DNA of 35,999 bases from Fen-1077 sp964462865. GTDB taxonomy: Bacteria; Chloroflexota; Dehalococcoidia; Dehalococcoidales; RBG-16-60-22. Where the stretch lies: positions 1 to 35,999 of the forward strand of contig CAYWZO010000019.1 in assembly GCA_964462865.1 (NCBI GenBank). The letters run 5' to 3'. The position numbers were made by a program, and so were the translations under genes. The notes beneath the pieces were generated by a model that ran no database searches, had not been told where the DNA came from, and saw only the letters and a program-made list of their open reading frames with translations. Positions 23,685 to 31,584 of this stretch are shown one piece after another. Each line of letters opens with the position of its first letter. Position 1 is the first letter of the stretch.

Positions 23685-25037
23685 ATGTCGATAGAACAAA
23701 TACTGGCGATCAGTATTTTCGCCCTGCTGCTGATCGTACTCATTATCGGTAAGCTCCCCCGGTATGTTCCGGCCCTCATCGGTGCTGTCCTGGTGATTTT
23801 AGTCATTTTTCTGGGCATCATGAGAAGCCCGGAATCTGTCTGGAAGGTCCTGAACCTGGCGCAGCTTGGGCAAGGGCATTTCTGGATGCCCGGCAAAGAA
23901 CATATCGAGTCTTTCGGCATCAACTGGCAGACCATCATTTTCATCGGCGGGATGATGGTGATGATCGGCGGCATGGAAAAGGTGGGGTTTTTCCGCTGGA
24001 TATGCCTTCTGGCGGCCAGGCTGGTTGGCTTCCGGGTAATACCGATACTCCTCTCTTTTATGCTGATTTCCGGTTTTCTTTCCATGTTCATCGATAGTAT
24101 CACCGTGCTGCTGTTCCTGGCCAGGGTCACCATCGAGCTGGGGCGGCTGCTCAAGTTCGACCCGGTACCGGTCATCGTGGCCGAGATATTTGCCGCCAAC
24201 ACCGGCGGCAGCGCCACCATGAGCGGCGACCCGCCTAACATCATCATCGGTACGGCTTTCGGATACACCTTTATGGATTTTGCCGCTAACACCGGACTGA
24301 TTGCCTGGGTTTGCATGATATTCACCATGGGCTATTTCTACCTCATCTTCCGTAAAAGCCTCAAGCAGCAAACCAACCCGGCGGAGATGGTGAAAGTCAG
24401 CCCCACACCTGCCTCGGCGATAACCGACCGCCGCCTCTTTTATATCAGTACAGGTATATTCATTTTGATAGTTGTATTAATCGTAACCCACGCGGAGACA
24501 GGGTTTTCGGTGGCTTTTATCGGGGTTATCGCCGCCGTTCTGACAGTCCTATCTGATGTCAAAGACATGACACATCTCTTGAAAGCCGACTGGCAGACGC
24601 TGCTCTTTTTCATCGGGCTGTTTATCTGCGTGGGAGGGCTGGAGGAGACCGGTGTCCTGGAAATAATTGCCAAGTTCATCGGTGATGCTTCCAGCGGTCA
24701 GATAACCATCGCCATGCCGGCCATCCTCTGGATATCAGGGTTCGCCTCGGCGATAGTGGATAATATACCCTTTGCGGCCACGATGGTGCCGGTAATCAAG
24801 GAACTTTCCGTCGTGGGGGCGATGAGCCTGCCGTCGCTCGCCTGGGCGCTGGCGCTGGGGACCGACCTTGGCGGTAATGCCACCCCCATCGGTGCCTCGG
24901 CCAATGTGGTGGGCACGGCGGTAGCCCATAAAGAGGGTTACCCCATCAGCTGGGGCAGGTTCTTGAAGTACGCCCTCCCGCCCATGCTGATGGTCGTGGC
25001 CATCAGTCATTTGATGCTCCTCTGGCGCTATGCCTGA
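23685..25037 (+). CDS. ArsB/NhaD-superfamily ion transporter
   Basis: 450 residues with about 10-12 hydrophobic helices. The signature GGSATMSGDPPNIIIGT lies near residue 180, with a second related half ending in GTDLGGNATPIGASANVVGTA, the duplicated re-entrant motifs of the ArsB/NhaD/SLC13-like superfamily. It lies in the inner membrane. Substrate could be Na+/H+, arsenite or a carboxylate; the sequence does not settle it, and no ars genes are nearby. The ribosome-binding site is weak. It stands alone, with a tRNA promoter directly behind it. Confidence 0.85.
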   Translation: MSIEQILAISIFALLLIVLIIGKLPRYVPALIGAVLVILVIFLGIMRSPESVWKVLNLAQLGQGHFWMPGKEHIESFGINWQTIIFIGGMMVMIGGMEKVGFFRWICLLAARLVGFRVIPILLSFMLISGFLSMFIDSITVLLFLARVTIELGRLLKFDPVPVIVAEIFAANTGGSATMSGDPPNIIIGTAFGYTFMDFAANTGLIAWVCMIFTMGYFYLIFRKSLKQQTNPAEMVKVSPTPASAITDRRLFYISTGIFILIVVLIVTHAETGFSVAFIGVIAAVLTVLSDVKDMTHLLKADWQTLLFFIGLFICVGGLEETGVLEIIAKFIGDASSGQITIAMPAILWISGFASAIVDNIPFAATMVPVIKELSVVGAMSLPSLAWALALGTDLGGNATPIGASANVVGTAVAHKEGYPISWGRFLKYALPPMLMVVAISHLMLLWRYA

Positions 25038-25049
25038 ACGCCTTCCAGT

Positions 25050-25079
25050 TTGCCAAATGTTAACATTTTATAGTATAAT
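25050..25079 (+). promoter_or_regulatory. Promoter before tRNA-Arg and the por operon
   Basis: TTGCCA (25050-25055), 18-nt spacer, TATAAT (25074-25079). Start of transcription would be near 25086, six nt before the tRNA. I see no second promoter in the 22 nt between the tRNA and porG. Confidence 0.6.
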
Positions 25080-25091
25080 TTTTTTTAATTC

Positions 25092-25164
25092 GCCCCTGTA
25101 GCTCAGGTGGATAGAGCACCAGCCTCCGGAGCTGGGTGCGAGCGTTCAAGTCGCTCCAGGGGCA
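25092..25164 (+). tRNA. tRNA-Arg (anticodon CCG)
   Basis: 73 nt. Acceptor GCCCCTG/CAGGGGC, discriminator A, CCA not encoded. The anticodon stem is CCAGC/GCTGG with loop CTCCGGA. The T arm is GAGCG/CGCTC with loop TTCAAGT. It lies only 22 nt upstream of porG. Confidence 0.93.
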
Positions 25165-25186
25165 TTTCTAACTTTCGGAGCTAAAG

Positions 25187-25759
25187 ATGGTAAAAGAAAA
25201 TAGCCTTGTTGAAATCAGATGGCACGGTCGTGGAGGGCAGGGTGCCGTTACCTCCGCCGAACTGCTGGCCCAGGCCGCTATCAGCGAAGGTAAATACGCG
25301 CAGGCTTTCCCCAGCTTCGGACCAGAGCGAAGGGGTGCCCCGGTACAGGCCTTTAACAGGATCGACCGCCAGAACCCGGTCAAAATCAGGGCAGATATCA
25401 CCGACCCCGATTTTGTAGTCGTGCTTGACCCCGGCCTGCTGTCCATCGTGAATGTAACTTCAGGACTGAAAGCCAACGGTCGGGTCATCATCAATACCAG
25501 AAAGTCTCCGGAAAAAATCAAAAAAGAGTTTGGCATTAAGCACCCGGTAGCTACGGTTAACGCCACCAGGATTGCCCGTGAGAAACTGGGGGTGAATATC
25601 GTTAATACCACGATGCTGGGGGCGGTCATCAAGGTGACCGGGGTTGTGGCCAAGGAATCCGTCCTGGCGCCGCTGGACAACCGTTTCGGCAGACTGGCGG
25701 AACGTAATGTTAATGCCATGCAGACGGCTTATGACGAAGTTGTAATAGAGGAGCGATAG
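25187..25759 (+). CDS. porG: 2-oxoacid:ferredoxin oxidoreductase, gamma subunit
   Basis: 190 residues. The gamma-domain signature WHGRGGQGAVTSAELLA is at residues 12-28, followed by SFGPERRGAPV. In the four-subunit enzymes this subunit helps bind CoA and closes the complex. CGGAG precedes the ATG. It is the first of porG-porD-porA-porB, each directly abutting or overlapping the next. Pyruvate is the most likely substrate, but the gamma subunit does not separate pyruvate from other 2-oxoacids. Confidence 0.9.
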   Translation: MVKENSLVEIRWHGRGGQGAVTSAELLAQAAISEGKYAQAFPSFGPERRGAPVQAFNRIDRQNPVKIRADITDPDFVVVLDPGLLSIVNVTSGLKANGRVIINTRKSPEKIKKEFGIKHPVATVNATRIAREKLGVNIVNTTMLGAVIKVTGVVAKESVLAPLDNRFGRLAERNVNAMQTAYDEVVIEER

Positions 25760-26056
25760 ATGGCTAAATCTGAAAGCGAACTGACCTGGAAAGACCTTGA
25801 GATTGGCTGTATCGTCACCGAACCCGGCAACGCCCGGCAGTACAAGACCGGGGCCTGGCGCTCACAGCGCCCGACCTACGACTTTAAAAGATGTATCAAG
25901 TGCGGTATCTGCGCTTTATACTGTCCGGAAGGATGCATCGAGCAGAACGGGGATGGGTATTTTGAAGCTAACATGGACTATTGTAAAGGATGCGGCATCT
26001 GCGCCCGGGAATGCTGGACCAAAGTGATTACCATGGTCGAGGAGGAGGAATCATGA
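25760..26056 (+). CDS. porD: 2-oxoacid:ferredoxin oxidoreductase, delta (ferredoxin) subunit
   Basis: 98 residues with two [4Fe-4S] motifs: CIKCGICALYC followed by P, and CKGCGICAREC. It carries electrons from the catalytic cluster to an external ferredoxin. It starts the codon after the porG stop, and its own stop overlaps the porA start (ATGA). The N-terminal stretch around residues 24-40 (GNARQYKTGAWRSQRP) is typical of PorD. Confidence 0.92.
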   Translation: MAKSESELTWKDLEIGCIVTEPGNARQYKTGAWRSQRPTYDFKRCIKCGICALYCPEGCIEQNGDGYFEANMDYCKGCGICARECWTKVITMVEEEES

Positions 26057-27228
26057 CCACAAGAGTGGGTATTGAGGTTTCAATTGCCATCGCCGATGCC
26101 GTCAAGCTGGCCGATGCTGATGTCGTCGCGGCTTATCCGATTACCCCGCAGACCCATATCGTCGAGCATCTTGCAGAACTGGTGGCCAATGGCGAACTGG
26201 ATGCCGAATATATACCAGTAGAATCGGAGCATTCGGCCATGAGTGCCTGCGTCGGTTCAGCCGCGGCGGGAGCGCGTACGTTCACGGCCACGGCCGGGCA
26301 GGGCCTGGAACTCATGCATGAAGTGCTTTATATTCCCTCCTCGATGCGTCTGCCAATGGTCATGGCGGTAGCTAACCGGGCTCTATCGTCCCCGTTGAGC
26401 GTCTGGGGCGACCATTCCGACATGATGGCCGTCAGGGACACCGGCTGGATACAGGTTGTTACCGAAAACGGACAGGAAGCCGTGGACAATATTATCTGCG
26501 CCTTTCGCATGGCCGAAGACAGGCGCGTGCTGCTGCCGGTCATGGTCCACCTGGATGGCTTCAACCTTAGCCACGTTATCGAACCGATAATCTTTCCCGA
26601 ACAAAGCGCCGTTGCCAGGTTCTTACCGAAGAACCAGTACCCTTTACCGTTGAATCCAGACAAACCGGTTTCCATGGGGGATTTCGGGCCTCCCGTTATT
26701 TACAGTGAGACCAAGTGGGCGCAGGAAGTCTGTCTCCGGGCTTCGAAGAAGGTTGTTATTGAGGTCTGGGACGAATTCTATAAAACCTTCGGCCGGAAAT
26801 ACTCGCCGGTTGAAAAATACCAGAGCGATGGCGCCAAAGCCCTGCTCATGACCATGGGCAGCTTCAGCGAAACCGCCATGGTCGCTGTTGATGAATTAAG
26901 GGCGGAAGGCAAGGATGTTGGTCAGATACGGTTACGTCTCTGGCGTCCTTTCCCCTTCGAGGAATTGCGGCAGGCCGTGAAGGACGCCGATGTTCTCATT
27001 GTGCTGGATAGGGCTATTTCCTTCGGTGGGCCAGGTGGCGCGGTGGCCTCCGAGATTAAAGCAGCCCTCTACAACCAGGCCAAAAGGCCCAGGGTTGTCA
27101 GCTTCGTAGCCGGGCTCGGCGGCAGGGATATTACCGTGACCGGGTTTAAGGAAATTATCCAGAAAGGCATCGAGATTGCCCGGACCGGGAGTAAAAACGA
27201 ATACGAGATTTACGGGGTGAGGGAATAA
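26053..27228 (+). CDS. porA: 2-oxoacid:ferredoxin oxidoreductase, alpha subunit
   Basis: 391 residues from the ATG at 26053, after GGAGGAGG. The alpha-subunit marker AAYPITPQTHIVE and the SEHSAMSACVGSAAAGART stretch are present. It forms the substrate-pocket half of the thiamine diphosphate site with PorB. Translation is coupled to porD (ATGA) and to porB (1-nt overlap). Length and sequence fit pyruvate-type enzymes better than indolepyruvate types. Confidence 0.92.
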   Translation: MTTRVGIEVSIAIADAVKLADADVVAAYPITPQTHIVEHLAELVANGELDAEYIPVESEHSAMSACVGSAAAGARTFTATAGQGLELMHEVLYIPSSMRLPMVMAVANRALSSPLSVWGDHSDMMAVRDTGWIQVVTENGQEAVDNIICAFRMAEDRRVLLPVMVHLDGFNLSHVIEPIIFPEQSAVARFLPKNQYPLPLNPDKPVSMGDFGPPVIYSETKWAQEVCLRASKKVVIEVWDEFYKTFGRKYSPVEKYQSDGAKALLMTMGSFSETAMVAVDELRAEGKDVGQIRLRLWRPFPFEELRQAVKDADVLIVLDRAISFGGPGGAVASEIKAALYNQAKRPRVVSFVAGLGGRDITVTGFKEIIQKGIEIARTGSKNEYEIYGVRE

Positions 27229-28208
27229 TGGAAAAGTACACGGTATATGTGCCCAGACTGGTCCAGCCAAGAGAGAAGTTCGCCCCCGGGCATCGGGCCT
27301 GCATCGGTTGCGGTGAAGCCCTGGCGGTAAGGCTGGCCTTCAAGGCTATCGGCAATAACGTTATCGTGGCCAACGCTACCGGTTGCATGGAGATTGTAGC
27401 CTCGCAGCTACCCTACACCAGCTGGGAGGTTCCCTGGATTCACACCCTGTTTGAAAACACCGCGGCGGTGGCCTCCGGCATCGAGGCGGCCTACAAGGCC
27501 ATGCGGCGGAAGGGTGTGCCTGTGCCGGAGAATACCAAAGTGGTCGCCATGGCCGGCGACGGCGGCACCAGCGATATCGGCCTGCAGGCGCTGTCCGGGG
27601 CGATGGAGAGAGGGCATGATTTCACCTATCTCTGCTTTGATAACGAGGCCTATATGAACACCGGCATCCAGCGTTCCTCGGCCACGCCCTTCGGCGCGGC
27701 GACCACCACCTCTCCCGCCGGGAAAAAGAGCATCGGGCAGCTCACCTGGAAGAAGAACATGCCGGAAATTGCCGTGGCGCATAATATCCCCTACGTGGCC
27801 ACGGCCACTCACAGCTACCCCTTCGACCTGATGGCCAAGGTGCGTAAGGCTGTCAATACCAGAGGGCCGGCCTATGTTCATATTCTTTCCGTATGTCCCA
27901 CCGGCTGGCGCAGCGCTACGGACACGGTCATCAGGCAGGGGCGTCTGGCCGTGGAGACCGGCGTCTTCCCGCTGTATGAGGTGGAGAATGGCGTGTACAA
28001 AATGAGCCTCGACCTGCCCAGACTGCGGCCGGTCAGGGACTACCTGAAAATACAGGGAAGGTTCCGCCACCTGAGCGATGACAACATCGCGAAGATACAG
28101 GCCAGAGTGGCGCTGGAATATCAAAAACTCATGGAGAAGGCGAATCATGGCGGTAAAAAAGCAACAGGAAATCGTAAAACAGGCACTGCAAAAGCACCAG
28201 CACGATAA
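27228..28208 (+). CDS. porB: 2-oxoacid:ferredoxin oxidoreductase, beta subunit
   Basis: 326 residues. CIGCGEA near residue 25, a third cysteine in ATGCMEI and a late one in SVCPTGW are the ligands of the proximal [4Fe-4S] cluster. The thiamine diphosphate motif is AGDGGTSDIG through DNEAYMNTG. The last about 20 residues (from GGKKATGN) are lysine-rich and encoded where the gene overlaps the nuoE-like gene by 62 nt, which is unusual. That tail may be a late extension after loss of an earlier stop codon. Confidence 0.92.
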   Translation: MEKYTVYVPRLVQPREKFAPGHRACIGCGEALAVRLAFKAIGNNVIVANATGCMEIVASQLPYTSWEVPWIHTLFENTAAVASGIEAAYKAMRRKGVPVPENTKVVAMAGDGGTSDIGLQALSGAMERGHDFTYLCFDNEAYMNTGIQRSSATPFGAATTTSPAGKKSIGQLTWKKNMPEIAVAHNIPYVATATHSYPFDLMAKVRKAVNTRGPAYVHILSVCPTGWRSATDTVIRQGRLAVETGVFPLYEVENGVYKMSLDLPRLRPVRDYLKIQGRFRHLSDDNIAKIQARVALEYQKLMEKANHGGKKATGNRKTGTAKAPAR

Positions 28209-28611
28209 GTCTTTGCTCGTCGACGTACTGCAGGACATCCAGGCGGAAGTCGGCTATTTGCCTCAAGAGATGCTCGAAGAGACCGGCCGGGGACTCGGCG
28301 TGCCGGTCAGCCGTGTTTACAGCGTGGCCACCTTTTTCAAGGCGTTCAGCCTCAAGCCGCGGGGGCGCCACCTGATTAATGTCTGTTTGGGCACCGCCTG
28401 CCATGTCCGCGGCTCGGACAAAGTCCTGGCAGAAATCGAGAAAGAGCTTAAAATCAAGGCAGGCCAGACCACCAAAGACCTCAAATTCACGCTGGAAACG
28501 GTCAACTGCGTCGGCGCCTGCGCTCTGGGCCCCATGGTCATCGTCGGGGAAGACTATCACGGCGAGATGACGCCTGAAGGCGTGGCATCCGTGCTGCAAC
28601 AATATAAATAA
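28147..28611 (+). CDS. nuoE: NuoE-like (24 kDa) [2Fe-2S] subunit
   Basis: 154 residues from the ATG at 28147, with AGAAGG upstream; the open frame extends further up, inside porB, but the family starts here. The thioredoxin-like domain carries C-x4-C (CLGTAC) and C-x3-C (CVGAC) for the [2Fe-2S] cluster. This is the small subunit that goes with NuoF/HydB-type flavoproteins in complex I, NAD-linked hydrogenases and bifurcating enzymes. No hydrogenase or complex I core genes are near; its neighbours are porB and nuoF. Confidence 0.92.
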   Translation: MAVKKQQEIVKQALQKHQHDKSLLVDVLQDIQAEVGYLPQEMLEETGRGLGVPVSRVYSVATFFKAFSLKPRGRHLINVCLGTACHVRGSDKVLAEIEKELKIKAGQTTKDLKFTLETVNCVGACALGPMVIVGEDYHGEMTPEGVASVLQQYK

Positions 28612-28630
28612 CTAGTGGAGGACGTCACCG

Positions 28631-30325
28631 GTGGCAAAATTGAAAACTGCGGGCGAACTGGAGTCCTTGAGAAAATCGGTGCTGGCTAAAAAAGACCCGG
28701 CGAAGGTCGTCATTACTGTATGCAACGGTACAGGATGTCATGCCCACGGCTGCAAGGGCGTTACGGCCGCCTTTCAGGAAGAAGTCAAAAAACGGAAACT
28801 GGGAGCGAAAGTAGATGTCAAGGCCACCGGCTGCCACGGTTTCTGCGAACGCGGTCCCCTGGTGGTCATCAAGCCTAAAGAGATATTTTACCAGAGGGTC
28901 AGGGTCAGAGACGTGCCGGAAATCCTGTCCGAGACCATCGGCAAGGGCAAACCCATCGAGAGGCTGCTCTATACTGACCGGCAGTCCGGAAAAAAGATTA
29001 CCTACGAGCCTGACGTCCCCTTCTATAAACTGCAAAAGCGCCTTATCTTCGGCAACAACGGCGCCATCGACCCCACTTCTATCGAAGACTACCTGGCCGT
29101 CGGCGGGTACAGCGCCCTGCCGAAAGCTTTAAAAATGACGCCGGAGGCCATCATCGCCGAGATTAAAAAGTCCGGCTTGAAGGGACGCGGCGGCGCCGGC
29201 TTCCCGACAGGAGATAAGTGGGCAAGCACCAGGCAGGCCCACGGCGATATCAAGTACGTCATCTGCAACGCCGACGAAGGTGACCCCGGCGCTTACATGG
29301 ACCGTAGCCTCGTGGAGGGGAACCCGCACAGCGTCCTGGAGGGCATGGTCATCGGCGCTTTCGCCATCGGTGCTCACCAGGGATATATCTATATCCGTAA
29401 CGAATACCCGCTGGCCGTGAGGACGATGCATACCGCACTCCAGCAGGACGAAGCCTACGGGCTGCTGGGCAAGAATATCCTCGGCTCGGGGTTTGATTTT
29501 ACCATCAAGATACAGCGGGGCGGCGGCGCCTTCGTCTGCGGCGAATCCACGGCCCTGATGGCCTCGCTGGAAGGCAGGGTGGGCGAGCCGCGCGCCAAGT
29601 ACGTCCATACCTCGGAGCAGGGGCTGTGGGGCAGGCCCACCAACCTCAATAACGTCGAGACCTGGGCTAACGTACCCCTGATTATCAACAACGGCGCTGC
29701 CTGGTACAACAAGATTGGCACCAAGGGCAGCAAAGGCACCAAGATATTTTCACTGGTGGGCAACATCTCTAATACGGGGCTGGTCGAGGTGCCCATGGGC
29801 ACCACCCTAAGACAGATTGTGTTCGATATCGGCGGCGGTATTCCCAAGGGAAGGAAGTTCAAGGCAGTACAGACCGGCGGCCCCTCCGGCGGCGTTATCC
29901 CGGAAAGCCAGCTTGACCTGCCCGTGGACTTCGACGAGTTGACCAAGGTCGGCTCGATGATGGGTTCCGGCGGTATGATTGTCATGGACGATAACACGTG
30001 CATGGTGGACATGGCCCGGTATTACACCTCCTTTCTGGAAGGGGAGTCCTGCGGTAAGTGTCTGCCGTGCCGCGAAGGCCTGCGCCATATGCACGAAATT
30101 CTTACCCGTATTACTAAAGGAAAGGGCAAGCTGGAAGATATTGGCCTCCTCGAAGAGTTGAGCGCCACCCTGGTCGATGCCTCGCTGTGCCAGCTGGGGG
30201 CCTCGGCGCCCAACCCGGTCATGAGCACCATCCGCCACTTCCGCGATGAGTACGAGGCGCATATTAAAGATAAAAAATGCCCTGCCGGCGTGTGCCAGTT
30301 CACAAAAGCGAAAGTTAATAAATAA
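28631..30325 (+). CDS. nuoF: NuoF-like NADH-binding flavoprotein with N-terminal [2Fe-2S] domain
   Basis: 564 residues from a GTG with GGAGG upstream. The N-terminal thioredoxin-like [2Fe-2S] domain has C31, C36, C68 and C72. Next come the FMN/NADH-binding motifs GRGGAGFPTGDKW, CNADEGDPGAYMDR and FVCGESTALMASLEGR, and the [4Fe-4S] motif ESCGKCLPCREG with a later cysteine. It resembles HydB/HndC of NAD-linked [FeFe] hydrogenases and formate dehydrogenases. It stops after CPAGVC and lacks the two-cluster ferredoxin domain those proteins often carry at the end. It would oxidise NADH or reduce NAD+. Confidence 0.93.
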   Translation: MAKLKTAGELESLRKSVLAKKDPAKVVITVCNGTGCHAHGCKGVTAAFQEEVKKRKLGAKVDVKATGCHGFCERGPLVVIKPKEIFYQRVRVRDVPEILSETIGKGKPIERLLYTDRQSGKKITYEPDVPFYKLQKRLIFGNNGAIDPTSIEDYLAVGGYSALPKALKMTPEAIIAEIKKSGLKGRGGAGFPTGDKWASTRQAHGDIKYVICNADEGDPGAYMDRSLVEGNPHSVLEGMVIGAFAIGAHQGYIYIRNEYPLAVRTMHTALQQDEAYGLLGKNILGSGFDFTIKIQRGGGAFVCGESTALMASLEGRVGEPRAKYVHTSEQGLWGRPTNLNNVETWANVPLIINNGAAWYNKIGTKGSKGTKIFSLVGNISNTGLVEVPMGTTLRQIVFDIGGGIPKGRKFKAVQTGGPSGGVIPESQLDLPVDFDELTKVGSMMGSGGMIVMDDNTCMVDMARYYTSFLEGESCGKCLPCREGLRHMHEILTRITKGKGKLEDIGLLEELSATLVDASLCQLGASAPNPVMSTIRHFRDEYEAHIKDKKCPAGVCQFTKAKVNK

Positions 30326-30333
30326 ATATGAAA

Positions 30334-30418
30334 TGTCATTGCGAGGCCGTAGGCCGTGGCAATCTCTATCATCGGCTTGGTTCAAATTAGGGATTGCCAC
30401 GCTACGCTCGCAATGACA
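30334..30418. repeat. Long inverted repeat with TGTCATTGCGAG arms
   Basis: Arms TGTCATTGCGAG (30334-30345) and CTCGCAATGACA (30407-30418) are perfect complements. Inner arms GTGGCAATC (30356-30364) and GATTGCCAC (30392-30400) also pair. It lies between the nuoF-like and HoxU-like genes. There is no T-run behind it, so it is a dispersed repeat element and not a typical terminator, though the transcript would fold strongly. Confidence 0.8.
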
Positions 30419-30458
30419 GATAGTTTCTAATAGAAACCTGCTAAAAAGGATTGATTAA

Positions 30459-31190
30459 ATGGTAAATTTAACGATTAACGGAAGACAAATCACGGCCCGG
30501 GAAGGCACCACGGTGTTACACGCCGCCCGTGAGAACAACATCGATATTCCCACCCTGTGCGAGAACGAGGCCGTAGCCCCTTACGGCGCCTGCCGCCTCT
30601 GCCTGGTGGAAATCAAGACGGCCAGAGGCCGGGAAAGACTGGTGACCTCCTGCATCTACCAGGTGGAGGATGGGCTTACCGTGCAGACGAATACCGAGAG
30701 AATCCAGAAAATCCGCCGGATGCTGCTCGAACTGCTGCTGGCCAGGTGCCCGGACTCCGACGTAATCAAAGAGATGGCTGCGGAACACGGCGTTACTAAA
30801 ACACGCCTCACCGAGCAAAAAGGCAATAATAAATGCATCCTCTGCGCCAACTGCGCCCGCACCTGCGAGGAGGTCGTCGGCGTGGCGGCCATCAGCCTCT
30901 CCAAGCGTGGCGTGGCCAGGGAACTGACGACGCCATTCGGCGCTGATTTCTCCGAGGCCTGCATCGGCTGCGGCTCCTGCTCTTATAGCTGTCCCACAGG
31001 CGCCATCACCATGGTGGACAAAGGTAGCACCCGGACCATCAAATGGCCCCACAATACCATGAAGTTCAAGATGCAGAAGTGCGCCGTCTGCGGCCAGTAC
31101 TGGGCGCCTATAAAGCAGATTGAATACATCGCCAAAATCTCGGGGACGCCGGTGTCCGATTATGATGTCTGCCCGAGCTGCCGTGACTAG
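30459..31190 (+). CDS. HoxU/NuoG-N-terminal-like iron-sulfur subunit
   Basis: 243 residues. A plant-type [2Fe-2S] domain (C34, C45, C48, C65) is followed by two [4Fe-4S] motifs (C126/129/132/136 and C168/171/174/178). The usual His-Cys cluster motif between them (H-x3-C-x2-C-x5-C) is not visible. There is no hydrogenase H-cluster and no molybdopterin domain. The C-terminus adds C208-x2-C211 and C238-x2-C241, possibly a zinc or rubredoxin-like site. It is the last gene before a strong terminator, so it is best read as the adaptor between the NuoEF-like flavoprotein and a partner enzyme. Confidence 0.87.
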   Translation: MVNLTINGRQITAREGTTVLHAARENNIDIPTLCENEAVAPYGACRLCLVEIKTARGRERLVTSCIYQVEDGLTVQTNTERIQKIRRMLLELLLARCPDSDVIKEMAAEHGVTKTRLTEQKGNNKCILCANCARTCEEVVGVAAISLSKRGVARELTTPFGADFSEACIGCGSCSYSCPTGAITMVDKGSTRTIKWPHNTMKFKMQKCAVCGQYWAPIKQIEYIAKISGTPVSDYDVCPSCRD

Positions 31191-31214
31191 GCTGAAATCC
31201 AGAATTCAATTCAG

Positions 31215-31243
31215 GAGGGGCTTTAAGCCCCTCTTCCTTTTTT
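31215..31243 (+). terminator. Rho-independent terminator of the por-nuoEF operon
   Basis: GAGGGGC, loop TTTAA, GCCCCTC (stem extendable to 9 bp), followed by TTCCTTTTTT. It is 25 nt past the stop of the HoxU-like gene. Confidence 0.88.
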
Positions 31244-31261
31244 CCTCACATATAATCTTCC

Positions 31262-31378
31262 TGTCATTGCGAGGAGTCCCGATGAAATCGGGGCGACGTG
31301 GCAATCTCAATGAGCGTTTTAATTCCAATCGGGGATGGCTTCGCCTTCCGCCTGCGGCGGCATGGTCTCGTAATGACT
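31262..31378. repeat. Degenerate TGTCATTGCGAG inverted-repeat element
   Basis: Begins with the exact core TGTCATTGCGAG (31262-31273), then a CCCGAT/ATCGGG hairpin (31278-31292) and GTGGCAATC (31298-31306) as in the copy at 30334. The far arm CTCGTAATGACT (31367-31378) pairs with the core with two mismatches. The gap from 31191 to 31481 holds this element and the terminator; I see no gene. Confidence 0.65.
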
Positions 31379-31443
31379 GAAGCCTAAAAGTAAGAGAACC
31401 AATAAAAGGGGCAAGCACGTCTGAAATTGGAGGTTGCCACCGG

Positions 31444-31473
31444 TTGCACACGCGCCCTTGCTCAAGCTATACT
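31444..31473 (+). promoter_or_regulatory. Promoter of tRNA-Pro
   Basis: TTGCAC (31444-31449), 18-nt spacer, TATACT (31468-31473). Start of transcription would be near 31480, just before the tRNA. It may also serve glpX, 25 nt past the tRNA. Confidence 0.55.
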
Positions 31474-31481
31474 TAATCCGG

Positions 31482-31559
<78 letters not shown>

Positions 31560-31584
31560 TCAAAGGGAAGGTTGACATAATATT

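Noticed and set aside
27408..28238. 276-codon minus-strand open frame
   Set aside because: Antisense to porB, a product of high GC codon bias; no supporting motif.
30334..30418. Inverted repeat as a transcription terminator between nuoF-like and HoxU-like genes
   Set aside because: No T-run follows on either strand and the same core recurs elsewhere, so it is treated as a dispersed repeat.
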